A stretch of 64,000 bases of DNA. Origin: Hippophae tibetana (Eukaryota > Streptophyta > Magnoliopsida > Rosales > Elaeagnaceae). This document shows, piece by piece, positions 1 through 11,117 of the stretch; position 1 is the first letter of the stretch; each line of letters begins with the position of its first letter. Location: the NCBI GenBank assembly GCA_037013495.1, contig CM072804.1, forward strand, positions 38,480,501 through 38,544,500, read 5' to 3'. Under the pieces are notes generated by a model. That model was given only the letters and a program-made list of their open reading frames with translations. It was not told the DNA's origin and searched no databases. The position numbers and the translations under genes are program-made.

Positions 1-990
1 TACCACATGCACTGGACTAACCCACTTACTATCTGCAATAAGATAGATAATCCCTTCTTCTAACAATTTAAGAATTTCTTTCTTAACTACCTCTTGCATA
101 TTTGGGTTTAGTCTTCTTTGGGCCTCTCATACAGGTTTAGCACCATCCTCCAAGTTGATCTTGTGCATACACATTGTAGGACTAATGCCTCTTATATCCC
201 CGATACTCCAACCTATAGATTTCTTAAACTGTTTAAGCACTTTGATGAGTTCCTTTTCTTGGGTTTTGGTCAAGGTTGAAGAAATTATCACTGGATAAGT
301 TTCTCCTTCTCCCAAAAACACATATTTTAAGTGCTCAGGTAAGTCTTTGAGTTCAAGTTCAGGTGGATTGGCCTCTTTACTAGATGAAGAACTGGGTAGA
401 TTTAAAAGTGTACTAGATTTTTTCATTACTTCATCATTGTCTAGTTGTTCAAGGTACCCCTTAATTTCCTCATCTAAATCTTCTTCGACCTTTTCAAGTG
501 TAAGAACAGTTTCAAGCTTGTCTTCTATTATGGTTTGGAAAAAGGTGCTTTGGACAAGATTATCCAAAGGGTCAACATCGAATATTTCATCGATGGCAGA
601 AATAGAAGGAAAAGGTGAAGCATCAAAAACTTTAAAATGAACAGTCTCTCCTAAGACTATCATTGTCAAATTTCCATCTGGGACATCAATAATAGTTTTA
701 GTAGTTGCCATAAATGGTCTACCAAGAAATATTGTGTGCTCTCTGTCCAATGCTGGATTTTCTTGCATATCTAGAACCACAAAGTCAACAGGTATTATCA
801 GTTTGTCTACTTGTACCAACACATCCTCAACTATTCCCTCTGGATATTTAAGAGATCTATCTGCAAGTTAAAGGGACATAGTTGTGGGTTTTAAATCCCC
901 TAGATTGAGTTGTAAGAATATAGAGTAGGGCTTTAGCAACCTTCCTATCCCCCATAGTTATGTTTATAATAAAACTTCCAGGGTCTTTCA
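1..990 (-). pseudogene. Athila-like pol fragment (protease, linker, first residues of RT), element A
   Basis: This is the 5' part of a Ty3/gypsy pol region, read leftwards and cut by the window edge. The retropepsin part lies near 990-620; the segment around VDKLIIPVDFVVLD and the downstream IFLGRPFMATTKTIIDV is typical of plant Athila-like proteases. The catalytic D-L-G triad expected near position 910 is not readable: the local frame gives ALLYIL, a frameshift follows, and the part matching KPTTMSL contains a stop. A poorly conserved acidic linker occupies about 620-200. RT begins near 170 with MHKINLEDGAKPV, followed by a stop codon at 127-129 where the family normally continues into the finger domain; VSPVHVV at the left edge is recognisable RT. 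The region follows a gag-like region on the same strand and must continue left of the window. It cannot encode an active protein as it stands. Confidence 0.8.
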
Positions 991-2365
991 ACTTAGGGGT
1001 AGTTTGTGTTGAAGTACAGCGCTAGAAATTTCTGATACTACTACTCGTTCATTCAGTTCATACCTCCTTTTCTTAGTGTTCAACTCTTTGAAAAACTTGG
1101 CATATGAGGGCACATTCATGATCACTTCTAATAATGGTAAATTGATGTTTACTTTAGAGAGCATATTAAAAAGATCATAGAATTTCTTATCTTGTTTGGA
1201 TTCTTTTAACCAGTGGGGAAAAGGTACTTGCATCTGGTGTGGTTCTGTTGTCTTTTGAATTTTGGGGATGTCAGATGACCCCCCAATGAGTTTTTCAGAA
1301 GGCTTGTTAAGTTTAACACTTGTTTCTCCTTTTTGCGATATTAGAATATCACCTTCTTTGTTACCTGAACTACAAGGTAGATTGTTAGAGATTTCAGGTA
1401 AACTGGTATTGACTACCTTACCATTTCGAAGGGTTCTTACATCCTTTGCTTGTTCTGGTTGATTGGGCAACTTTCCTGGTTCTTTCTTTTGCATTTGTTC
1501 AGCCAGTTTCCCAACTTTAGATTCAATCCTTTTAACCGAAGCCTCCATAGTGTTCAACCTTTGATTAGTCATCAATTGGCTGTCACGACTAACTTGAATA
1601 AAAGCATTCAAGCTATCCTCTAAGGTTGGCTTAAAATATTGGATTGGTGGGTAAGGGTGGTTGTTATCCGACCTTAGTGTTGGACAGTGGGTATAGGCTG
1701 GGTGATTATAGGTGTTTGGATGATACCTTTTAAAGGATTTGACTTCCTCTAGCTCATAAAGATTTATAGGTTTCTTCTGCGGTTTTTTCTCCTACAGCAC
1801 CTCCAGCAGCATTATCAACCATGTATTGATTCTGCAGTGTCAATCCATCATAAAAGAATTGGTTTTGTAGCTGTAATGGAAAGTTATGATTATGACATTG
1901 AATGAAAAGGAGTTTGAATCGTTCCCAAGCTTCATGAAAGGGTTCTTCATACATTTGAGAAAATTTTGCTATCTTCGTCCTTAGATCAACAGTCTTTTGA
2001 TGGGAATAGAACCTACCCATAAAAATTTCATATACTGCCTCCCAAGTTTTAAGAGAACCCGACTGTAGAGTAATGAACCATGAACAAGCTTTATCCTTGA
2101 GGGTGTAAGGAAAACACCTCATCCTAAGTTGATCTTCATTAATTGCATGTAGTGGAAAGGTTTGGACAATAGCATAGAATTCTCGAATGAAATGCAAAGG
2201 GTCTTCCTTAGGGATACCGTAAAAGGAAGGCAACAAAGAATAATGAATCTTTTTCAATTCATAATTCCTTGCAGCCTTTTGTAATTGGATGCCGGAAGTT
2301 ACATTGCCAATGATTGGCATTGTATAGTCTTTCATCTTTTTCCGCCTATCTTCAGCATCTCCCAT
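988..2365 (-). pseudogene. Second gag-like region (gag2) of element A
   Basis: Ty3/gypsy capsid-type protein in two pieces: an N-terminal piece (2365-1754, 203 residues) with the retrotransposon gag fold, including PLHFIREFYAIVQTFPL, RCFPYTLKDKA and FMGRFYSHQKT, and a C-terminal piece (1611-988, 207 residues) with a coiled-coil-like stretch (MEASVKRIESKVGKLAEQMQ) and the linker to protease ending in VPSYAKFFKELNTKKRR. The nucleocapsid zinc knuckle that should sit between them is missing; the 140-base gap reads into stops, so part of gag was deleted. It lies directly upstream of the protease region. Gag1 (2765-4112) precedes it on the same strand; over an 83-residue window the two are about 69% identical by eye, so they are paralogues and not a recent duplication. 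The closest relative in the window is the plus-strand gag at 59276. Confidence 0.82.
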
Positions 2366-2639
2366 GGTTATTTGTAGTTGAAATTGATCCTCCTCCTATT
2401 GTGTATCAACATTTAGCTCTTAAAAAAATAGTAGATATCTCTAAGAAATATTTATAACTTGATAAAATGTATAGGCTTAAAGTAAAAAGGTGCAAGGAAC
2501 CTAAATGTTTTTTTGTTTTGTTTTGTTTAGTTTTTTTTTAATGCTAAATTTAAAAGAATGGACACAATTTTTGAAACAAACGAATTTATTTCATTTGAAT
2601 TTTATTACACACAAAATAAAACAAAGGAAAATACAATAA
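2366..2639 (-). other. AT-rich spacer upstream of gag2
   Basis: Non-coding spacer between the hairpin block and the gag2 start. It matches, in the other orientation, the stretch before the gag at 59276 (shared TTTGTTTCAAAAATTGTGT and a TAAGCCTATGCATTTTGTTAAG-like segment with differences), so block, spacer and gag2 form a unit present in two places. Confidence 0.55.
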
Positions 2640-2762
2640 TGGGTGACCTCCCATGTAGGACTAAAATTTATCGTCTTCTAGTAAGACGTTGCTTGGAGAT
2701 TGCAGAATGACAAACTCAATGTCTCCTCTTCATTGAATTTATTTTACCCCATTTGACTATCA
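2640..2762 (-). other. Hairpin block between gag1 and gag2 (element A)
   Basis: Conserved non-coding block with the landmark GGGTGACCTCCCAT, an inverted repeat CGTCTT/AAGACG (2672-2677 and 2683-2688, 5-base loop), and a segment matching CAATGTC-CCTC-TCATTGA. The same block occurs at 47425-47530, 58857-58925, 30080-30240 and, decayed, near 9800-9850 in the other orientation. It carries no readable frame and always sits at the end of gag1, or where gag1 is missing. Confidence 0.65.
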
Positions 2763-4112
2763 AATTAGTCTTTGCTTTGTTTTTGCAAATGTTCAACTAA
2801 CTGTTCTACTTGAACTTCCACCTTTTTGATAGAAGCTTCCACAGAGTCCAACCATTGATTGGTTTTAGATTCGTTATCCCTACAAACTTGAATAAAAGAA
2901 TTCAAGTTGTCCTCCAGAGTTGATTTATTGGGAATGCTTCTTGGAATAGGTGGGTGGAATTGCTGGCCTAGCTGGTTTGAGCTTTGAGCGAAAGGAGGGT
3001 TGTTTTGCCTCCAGGAGAAATTTGGATGATTTCTCCACCCAGAATTATAGGTATTTGAATTGGGGTCAAACCTTGGTCTCTGTTGATATGCTCCCAATAC
3101 ATTAACCTGTTCAGGTCCTGCTGTTGTTTCTCCTTGATATGGACAGGCTTCAGTAACATGTCCCATGTTGCTATACAAACCATATTGTTCATTATTAGTA
3201 TTGGTTTGTGTAGTGAGAAGGGCAACTTGCTTGGTCAGTTGAACATGCAAGGTGTTGTTGAACTTCATTACTGGAATCGATTTCATGAACTCCAACTTTT
3301 CTCACTCGTGATCTTTTCTGTTGGGAATTAGCACCCAAAATCTCAAAGAGATTGTACGTCTCTGAGGCAGTCTTTTCTCCCATTGCTCCTCCTACAGCGT
3401 TGTTGATAATGAACTGAAATTTTTGTGTAAGTCCATCGTAAAAGAATTGGTTCTACAGCTACAGGGGAAATCTGTGATGGGGACATTGAGTGAGAAACAT
3501 TTTGAACCTATCCCAAGCTTCATGGAATGGTTCTCCTTCCATCTGAGAGAAAGTAGCAATCTTTCCTCTCAACTCTGATGTTTTTTGGTGGGAATAGAAT
3601 TTTCCCATGAATTTATTGTAAATGTTCTCCCATGTCATTAGAGAACCTGAGGGAAGTGACATTAACCAAGCTTTGGCCTTATCCTTTAAGGTGTAGGGGA
3701 AACATCTCATTCTAAGTTGATCCTCGTTTAGAATATCGAGGGGGAATGTTTAGACCGTAGCATAGAAATCTCTCATGAAGGAAAGAGAATCTTCATTAGG
3801 CAGCCCATAAAAGGAAGGAAGCATAGAAAAATGAATATTTTTTAGGTCATAATTCCGAGTAGCCTCACCCAACTGGATAGCGGCAGTTGCCGTGCCAATC
3901 ACCGGTCTTGCAAACTCCTTCATAGTGGTTTCCCTAACATGTTGGTTTTCTTCCATTTCTTTCGGTTCTAGTAAAGGATTAAGACTTGGTTCTATGTTTG
4001 GCTCAAAAACAGGTTGATGGGTGGAATCCAGTTTTGTTGACACTTGTTTAAATTTATGAATATTATTTACATATGGTGTAAGGGGGTTTCCTAAGGATCT
4101 CCTACCACGCAT
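2763..4112 (-). pseudogene. First gag-like region (gag1) of element A
   Basis: Capsid/nucleocapsid region of the Athila-like family, broken by frameshifts into pieces at 4112-3750, 3710-3459, 3383-3195 and 3295-2765. The start at 4112 (MRGRRSLGNPLTPYV) follows the leader stem-loops. The capsid fold is recognisable in the second piece (RCFPYTLKDKAKAW, FMGKFYSHQKT, EPFHEAWDRFKMF). The last piece contains the nucleocapsid remnant YGLYSNMGHVTEACP, where the two leading cysteines of a CCHC knuckle are both Tyr, so zinc binding is lost. A proline/glutamine/asparagine-rich stretch and a C-terminal heptad-like segment (VEASIKKVEVQVEQLVEHLQ) follow. It ends immediately before the hairpin block and is not followed directly by protease, unlike gag2. 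Confidence 0.82.
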
Positions 4113-4339
4113 AGACTATTGTAAACGTAAATTTAAAACTCCTGTTAACAAAATAAAAAATTTAGAGAAAATTTACATGGTATTTAATACAAAACACTAA
4201 ACAAAACTAGTTAAACCCTAAATCAAATTTTTTTTTTTCAAAATGTTTATTATTTTATTTATTTATTTAAATAAAACAAAGTTTAAATTTTTATTTCATG
4301 TTTTTTTTATGTTTTTGTTGTTATTTTTTTTAAGATAAA

Positions 4340-4490
4340 ATAACATAATCAGTATTAACCAAGAGTGCTCCCAGGAAAGAATGGTGGTGCAACGGCTCCT
4401 TAAAAACCATTCTCCTAGCCAGAACAACGTTCCCAGGAAATACTAGTGGCACAAAGGCTTCCAAGAACTAGTCTCCTAGACACAATTCTC
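4340..4490 (-). other. Duplicated stem-loop in the leader of element A
   Basis: Two adjacent units 62 bases apart, each starting CCCAGGAAA (4370 and 4432) and ending near TCTCCTAG. Unit 1 has inverted arms AATGGT (4380-4385) and ACCATT (4406-4411); unit 2 has the self-complementary arms ACTAGT (4442-4447) and ACTAGT (4467-4472). The pair sits between primer site and gag start, where retroelement RNAs usually carry dimerisation/packaging signals. Copies at 47800-47925 and 9412-9530 show it is a family feature. A packaging role is inference. Confidence 0.6.
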
Positions 4491-5089
4491 TTATATTTTT
4501 ACTTTTTATGCTATTAAGTTAATTAAGTTAAGTTAGGTATAGATTTAAGTTAATTAAGTTAACAAAATATATGTTATTTATGTAATATAAGTTAATCAAA
4601 ATCTAAGTTAATTAAGTTTTTTTTTTAATTTTTTTTACTATTCATGAACGGTAATTTTATTTTACTATTTACACTATATTATTTATCTTTTTTTTTATTT
4701 TAATTTTTTTTACTATTCAAGAACGGTAATTTTATTTTACTATTTACGCTATATTATTTATTTATTTCTTTTTTTTATCTTAAAATTTTTAATTAATTAA
4801 TTTTTATTTTATTTTTTTACTATTCATGAACGGTAAAAAACATTTTACTTCAAATTTCGAATTTCTAAATTATTTTACTATTCACACTATAGTTATTATT
4901 ATTATTATTTTCAATAATTTTTTTTATTTTTTTATTTTTTTATTTTTTTATTTTTTTATATTATTTCTTATGAAATTTGAAATTTGATTATTATTATTTT
5001 TTTACTAAAACAAAAAAAATCACAATTATTTACAGCACAAAAATGTTTTTAAAATTTTGATAAATAATTTTAAAAAAATGCTATTTCTT
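4491..5089 (-). repeat. AT-rich leader with repeated TACTATTCATGAACGGTA motif
   Basis: Untranslated leader between primer site and stem-loops. It holds imperfect repeats of TACTATTCATGAACGGTA followed by a segment with TTTACACTATA, near 4638-4680, 4710-4750 and 4820-4840, plus TTAAGTTAATTAAGTTAA runs near 4510-4610 and homopolymer T tracts. No reading frame is plausible. Confidence 0.6.
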
Positions 5090-5106
5090 CCCCGGCAACG
5101 GCGCCA
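5090..5106 (-). promoter_or_regulatory. Primer-binding site for tRNA-Asp (element A)
   Basis: On the minus strand this reads TGGCGCCGTTGCCGGGG, the complement of the 3' end of plant tRNA-Asp (CCA included), the primer known for Athila-type elements. It lies 6 bases inside the LTR terminus at 5113. A second partial copy (5307-5317) follows from a local duplication. Confidence 0.85.
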
Positions 5107-5517
5107 AAAACTTGATAAGTAAAAACCGGCATCATCGATTCTTGTCAATACTTTGGTTTTAATATTTGTAAAACTCTCGCAAGTGCACGAATCATTTCGT
5201 AGAAAATGATAAGTATACTCCCAAGGTCGATCTAAGGAAGGAATATATGTGGTTTTTAATTTATTATTCAAACTTTTAAAAACGAAATTAAATCCTAAAC
5301 ATCATGCAACGGCGCCAAAAACTTGATGAGCGAAAACCGGCATCACCGATTCTTGCCAATACTTTGGTTTTAATATTTGTAAAACTCTCGCAAGTGCACG
5401 AATCATTTCGTAGAAAATGATAAGTATACTCCCAAGGTCGATCTAAGGAAGGAATATATGTGGTTTTTAATTTATTATTCAAACTTTTAAAAACGAAATT
5501 AAATCCTAAACATCATG
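5096..5517. repeat. 211-bp tandem duplication of primer site plus LTR terminus
   Basis: The stretch 5096-5306 is repeated at 5307-5517 with few differences. Each unit runs from inside the primer site (CAACGGCGCC), across the TGAT- LTR end, to the AAACATCATG segment, so the element has two LTR termini each followed by primer-site sequence. Confidence 0.85.
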
Positions 5518-7213
5518 TCACGATAGTTTGGTTTTTGTGTTTATAATCTAATAACATAAAAGTAAACATAGATACAGTTTCAATAAATATAATCTAATAA
5601 CATAAAAATAAACATACATACAAATTCAATAAATATTTATGCAAATTTTATCATTTATAATAGTGGAGTATTTATGGATATAATAACTAAATTAACTATG
5701 CTTGCTCATATTATCTAGGTTATTAAAGATATAAATTGATAGTTTATTGATTCTCTCTTTTTTATATGAATACCACCTTTGATGGGGTTAGATATTCTTT
5801 GTTAACTAAACAAATCAATTAACACCTATGAGTGGGGTTGATAACTAATTTGGTTAATTAAATTAATTCCTTTTTCTAAGAGATTGAAAATGAACCATTT
5901 AAATGTCACCTTTGGTGGGGTTAGACAGTTTAAACTTTATTCAAGGTGTCCAAATTAAACATAAGAATTTAATTATCCGAGTACTAACTTTCAAGTTTTA
6001 AAACTACTACTGAAAACATGTTGTCAATACATTTTCACATAATAATTCTTATAAAAAACTTTTGAAATAGAGTTTCACTCTAACTACCGGGCGATTGTAC
6101 CAACAAATAAAAGAGCACTACTCTAAATTAGACCGAGTAACTAAACCTTAAAATCTAATTTTCAGATTTAAGTTTGTAATGAAAAATAATATATTTCTCT
6201 CTAACATTCTTAATATAAAATTTTGAATAAAAATAAAATAAATTCATTTTAGAAATTTTCACCTATTTAATATTTCGCAAGCATAACAACGTTATTATTA
6301 TATCATGTTTACAAACAACCAATAGAGTTAAATTTAATCACATACAAATTAAATATAACATGTAAGAATAAAGCATAAAAAATAACTGTAAAGAAAATAA
6401 AATCCTTACAGAACTTCGATGCTATTCCCGTTGCTGGAAAACCTCCAAGCGGAATTTGCACTCCCATTTATTGAATCAAAAAGCTAATAAATTACAAAAA
6501 AATAACTAGTTCTTCTTAAAAAGAGAAGAACTCTAAAACTATGAGAATTTAACTAAAATCTAAGAAAGAAACTAAGAAAAGCTTAAAAACTAAGAAATGA
6601 GAGAAAGAAAGAGAAGAGAATAATGGTTTTGAGGTGTGTTTAGAAGTAAAGGGAAGTGGGGTATTTATAGGTGAGGATGGAGAGAAAAAGTGAGTGAAAA
6701 AATGTTAAAAAAATGTGAAAATGCGGAGTGCAATTGCTGAGGTCATTGATGACATCATGGGGGCGGTTGTGCACAAAAATGGGGCAAAATGGGCATCGGC
6801 ATGCGCAGAGGGAAGCTGGGCACGCAGGGGCGCACGTAGGGGCGCGCGCGGAAGGCAGGGGCGTTGCACGCGAGGCTGGGCGCTGTCGCCCGCAGGGCTC
6901 GGCGCGGCGGCGCGATTTTTTCCTTTTTGACATTTTTTACCCTTTTGACCCATTTTGTCCAATTTTTCCATATTTTTTGACCTCTACCCATTTATTTATT
7001 AATATATTTGTGTTGTATTGCTTCCAGTATTCCTCTTTGAGTCTTTAAGTTATGTTTTTAAGCGAAAATACCTGAAAAACAATAAGAAATACCCGTGATT
7101 CCGAAAAAGACAAATTTATATAAATATATGATAAAATATATAAATATATATTTTTTTAATCAATTAATGTGCATAAAATCATGGTAATTTTAGTGCTTTT
7201 TGAGAACTCATGA
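5113..7213 (-). repeat. 5' LTR of element A
   Basis: Long terminal repeat of the Athila-like family, transcribed leftwards. It matches the LTRs of element H over its whole length, with about 200 extra bases from the duplication at its low end. It ends near TGAGAACTCATGA (H ends TGAGCACTCATCA). A TATA box (TATAAATA on minus) is at 6662-6669. A GC-rich patch at about 6770-6915 lies upstream of it, in strong contrast to the AT-rich surroundings; it lacks the ordered GATGAACAGTA array of H. The partner LTR lies beyond the left edge, so no target duplication can be checked. Confidence 0.85.
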
Positions 7214-8219
7214 GTCATATCTGAAGAACTTTGCTATGAACTTGGTGAATATTTATCGATAAGATGGCTTGTGGCACGTTTACAATATCCAATTGTTTGA
7301 TTATTTCAATTTTTTTAAATCAAAATATATGGATGACAATAATGTACAAAGTGTGTATATATGTAGCTTAATCATGAAGGAAATTATATCGATGGTGATA
7401 TTGACGAGATGAGGAATGAGTGCGGAGAGTTCACAAATTGGTTCTTACGATGATATTTAGCCAACCAATTTCTATACACTATTAATTATTTTTTGATATG
7501 TACTTAATTCATTGAAAAATTCATTAGATTTATTTAGATTAATACTATTTGGCTAGTTTTGTTATTGGCAAACTTTAGAAAGTTTCATTAATCTTTTGGA
7601 TCACTTTAGCTAGTTAGGTTTATTTTCTTTTGGTGCATGAACTCTCAAATGTAATTTTACTCTTAATTTTAATATAATATCTTTATTTTTTATATTATAA
7701 TTGATAAATTTTGATAATTTATTATTCTTGAGTGCTATCTTGCATCTATGAAAAAAAGTATTTAATTTATAGAATGCAGAAAAAATTAGTAGAATGTGGT
7801 TACATGAGCAATGCATATGATTATGGTTCTAGTGTAAATTGAGGCCAAAAATAAATAATTGGTGGTATGTAAGGTCATGGTTTTTGGATTAAAACTATGA
7901 CGATGAACAAGATAATATGTCACTATTTTAGTGTAATTGAAATAAAAAATGAATATTATGGCTCACTTATTGATAAAACTGTGACTTGATGTGATATATA
8001 AGGTCACAGTTTAGTATTATAACTATGACCGTAAACATTTAATACGTCATGATCTTTCATAAGAATGTGACCAAATAGTATATGTATGGTCATTATTAAA
8101 AACCATAACCATATATAAGAGTTTATAGTCTCTCTCACCTAGGCCATGGTTTTTATAACCGTGACCATAAGTCTAGTCAATGTTAAAAACTGTGGCTACA
8201 TATCAATATTGTAGTAGTG
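7214..8219. mobile_element. End fragment of a CACTA (En/Spm) DNA transposon
   Basis: The right end reads, on the minus strand, CACTACTACAATATTG, the hallmark terminus of plant CACTA elements (8219 inward). About 380 bases next to it carry subterminal motifs in both orientations, such as GGTCATGGTTTT, AACCGTGACC and ACTGTGACTT, typical of TNPA-binding regions in the superfamily. The right flank is retroelement LTR sequence, so the transposon had inserted into the LTR of element B. The opposite end is missing; the sequence abuts the LTR end of element A. No transposase domain is recognised. Confidence 0.7.
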
Positions 8220-8967
8220 ATATTTTATTTGTTGGTACAATCTTCTGGTAGTTAGAGTAAAGCTTTATTTCAAAAGTTTTTTATAAGAACTATTATTCGA
8301 AAATGGATTGACAACATATTTTTAGTAATGATTTTAAAACTTGAAAGTTAGTACTTAGATAATTAAATTCTTAAGTTTAATTTGGACACTTTCAATAAAG
8401 TTTAAATTGTCTAACCCTACCAAATGTGTCATTTAAATGGTTCATTTTCAATCTCTTAGAAAAAAAGAATTAATTTAATTAACAAAATTAAATATCGTCC
8501 TCACTCATAGTGTTAATTGATTTGTTTAATTAAAAAAATATCTAACCTCACCAAATGTGATATTCATATAAAAAATAGAGAATCAATAAATATCATATTA
8601 TATCTTTAATAACCTAAATAATATGAGCAAGTATAATTAACTTAATTGTTATATCCATAAATACTCCACTATTATGAATGATAAAAATTTGCATAAATGT
8701 TTATTGATTCCATAATTATGTTTATTTTTTTGTTATTAGATTAGGAAACACAAAAACCAAAATATCGTGAGAGAATGTTTAGGATTTAATTTTGTTTTTA
8801 AAAGTTTGATAAATAAATTAAAAGCCACATATATTCTTTCTTTAGATCGTTGTTGGGAGTATACTTGTCATTTTCTATAAAATGATTCGTACACTTACGA
8901 CAGTTTTACAAATATAAAACCAAAGTGTTTGCACGATCGACATTACAATGCCAATTTTCTTTCATCA
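8220..8967 (+). repeat. 3' part of the 5' LTR of element B
   Basis: Matches the last ~750 bases of the downstream LTR (11118-12951), beginning at TATTTTATTTGTTGGTACA and ending TTTCATCA. The first part of this LTR is lost to the CACTA insertion and subsequent deletion. Plus orientation. Confidence 0.85.
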
Positions 8968-8973
8968 AATTTT

Positions 8974-8990
8974 TGGTGTCGTTGTTGGGT
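8974..8990 (+). promoter_or_regulatory. Decayed tRNA-Asp primer-binding site of element B
   Basis: TGGTGTCGTTGTTGGG is the family primer site with C-to-T changes at several positions. It starts 6 bases after the LTR end, as in element A, and fixes the orientation of B as plus. Confidence 0.75.
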
Positions 8991-9411
8991 AAGGAATAAC
9001 GTTTTTAAATTATTTATCAAAATTTTAAAAACTTTTTGTGTTGTAAATAATTGTGATTTTCTTTTATTTTGTGCTAAAATAATATAAAAATTATTTTATT
9101 TAATTATTTTCTTTCCAAAAAATAAATAAATAAAATTATAAAAAACTTTTTAACTTTTAATTTTTAAGTTATAATTTTCATTTAATTTTTAATTTTTAAT
9201 ATTTAATTTTCTTTTAATTTTCTAATTTTCTTTGAATTTGTTTTTAAATTTTAATTCTCTTTTAATTTTTTATTTTAATTTAAAAAAACTTAATTTATTA
9301 ACTTAATTAACTAAGACTCAGTAACTTAATTTATTCACTTAGATTTTAAATTAACTTAATTAACTTAGATTTTAATAGCATATAAAGTAAAGATCTAAGA
9401 GAGTTATGTGT

Positions 9412-9530
9412 AGGAGACTAATTCTTGAAAGCCTTTGTGCCACTGGTCTTTTCTAGGAACATTGCTCTATCTAAGAGGATGGTTTTTAAGGAGGTTTTGC
9501 CCCACCATTTTTTCCTGGGATAACTCTTGG
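9412..9530 (+). other. Duplicated stem-loop in the leader of element B
   Basis: Plus-sense copy of the structure at 4340-4490. One unit keeps arms ATGGT (about 9479) and ACCAT (about 9503); in the other the ACTAGT arms have become ACTAAT and ACTGGT, so pairing is weakened (one mismatch and one G-U). The flanking TCCTGGGA segments are retained. Confidence 0.55.
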
Positions 9531-11117
9531 TTCATACTGATTATGTTACTTAACTTAGAACTTATAATAAAATAAAAAATATTATGAAGTTATCTCTAAA
9601 ATTTCATAGTTTTTAAATCAAAATATGTGATAAAAGGAGATAGTTGCTTTGTTAGATCTAGGTACAATTGTGTTTTGATGCCTTAGTTATTTGACTTGCA
9701 CCAAGAAGTGGGTTGTCTAAAAACCCACAATCATGTTCCTAGTTTTAAGTAAATAAAAGTTTGAAAATCAATAGTACATGTCTTAAAAAGTATATGTATA
9801 CAAACTTAAAATGAAATCCCCCAAGTTACGTCTTACTAAGCCATTAAAGTATACTAAAAATATTTGTTGAGATGTTAGAAATTCATAATGATTTGTCTAT
9901 GTGTACTTTAATGATGAACATGATGGATACACCTGCATTTATCCATAATTACTCACATTCTTAGGAAATAGGTAATTTTTCTTCTTTTTTTCTCTTTATC
10001 TTTAATTTACAATTGTTACTTTGAGGACAATGTAAGTTCTAGGTTGGGGGTGATGAAAAATTACCATGCTTAATTTTAAAATTTTTAACAATTTAAAATA
10101 TATATATATATGTTCACATTTTCATTTTTTTGTTTGATTTTATTTTCTTTATATGGTATAGTAATTTTTAGAATTTTAGGATTCATTTTAAAAACAAATT
10201 CTCAAAAACATTTATCATTTCTTTAAATCTAATTTAAGTAAATAGTTAAGTCTTTTGCAATGTTAGATTAAAGTTTGAAAACATATCATGAAATATATGG
10301 TTTAATTACAAAAGAAAGTTATAAGTAAATCCCTAGAAGTCATTGCATTTATTTTTCCTATACTTCTAAAAGGCATACATCTTGAATTTTTTTCTTAATG
10401 AGTTTGATTGATGCATGAAAATTATTTTTATATATGATATCTTTATAATTTACACATTAAAATTTCTTTTATGAGATCAGCGCTAAAATAACACTTTGAT
10501 CCTTTCTTCTTTATACATATGGGAACATATTAGTTCATTTCTATACAGTAACTCTTTCACATATAAATTAGTATGAGTATTTGAACCCATAAGATTAAGT
10601 GTTTTTGAGAATATTGACTTGTAAGGAATAAAGTTGAAGTGGATTCGGATTCGGATTCTTGACACTAAGTTTGGGTGAAATTAAATTGATACATTTTTTA
10701 TGTGAAATATGAAAATGATTTTCAACTAATTATTATAATAAATCATAAAAATTTAGGAAGTTGAAATAATCTATACTTAAGATTTTAATTATGAAATTTA
10801 GAAGATATTATTATAAGCATGAGATATTTTTGTATTTCATTTCTTTATTTTATTTTTGTCTTTTTTACTTTATTTTAAATTTTAGTTAACTTCCTATTTT
10901 ATTTGTTTTCATTTTTTTGTTAATTTTTGTGGGTATCATTATTGAAAACCCTCACCAGACTTAAACTCGTCCACTAGGGCAATCGAGGGGTTTAAAGACT
11001 TATTGCATATGCTAAATGCAATTGTATCAATCCATGAAATTGATTTAGGATAGTTTAATTTTTAGTTTTTATCGCTTCTCTTGCAAAGAGACTAGTAAGA
11101 AGCTGGTTGGGGGATTG

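Larger units (their letters stand above)
8968..11117 (+). mobile_element. Non-coding internal region of element B
   Basis: About 2.15 kb with no gag or pol trace. Order: primer site, AT-rich leader, duplicated stem-loop (9412-9530, plus sense), decayed hairpin block (about 9800-9850, CCCCCAAGTTACGTCTTAC), a marker GACAATGTAAGTTCTAGG (10031-10048), a 3' untranslated domain and a polypurine tract AAGCTGGTTGGGGGATTG just before the LTR. The same order, with the same landmarks, occurs in element H on the other strand, so B is a second copy of a gene-less subfamily. Confidence 0.75.

Noticed and set aside
5090-5106. Possible tRNA-Asp gene
   Set aside because: Only the 3' acceptor-end complement is present, adjacent to an LTR; this is a primer-binding site.
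6640-7048. Several overlapping Ala/Arg/Pro-rich frames on both strands
   Set aside because: They cross the GC-rich part of the LTR promoter region; amino-acid bias follows base composition, and the related LTRs do not conserve the frames.
10483-10665. Short minus-strand frame opposite the 3' domain of element B
   Set aside because: Antisense to the element and not conserved in the matching region of E (31180-31280).
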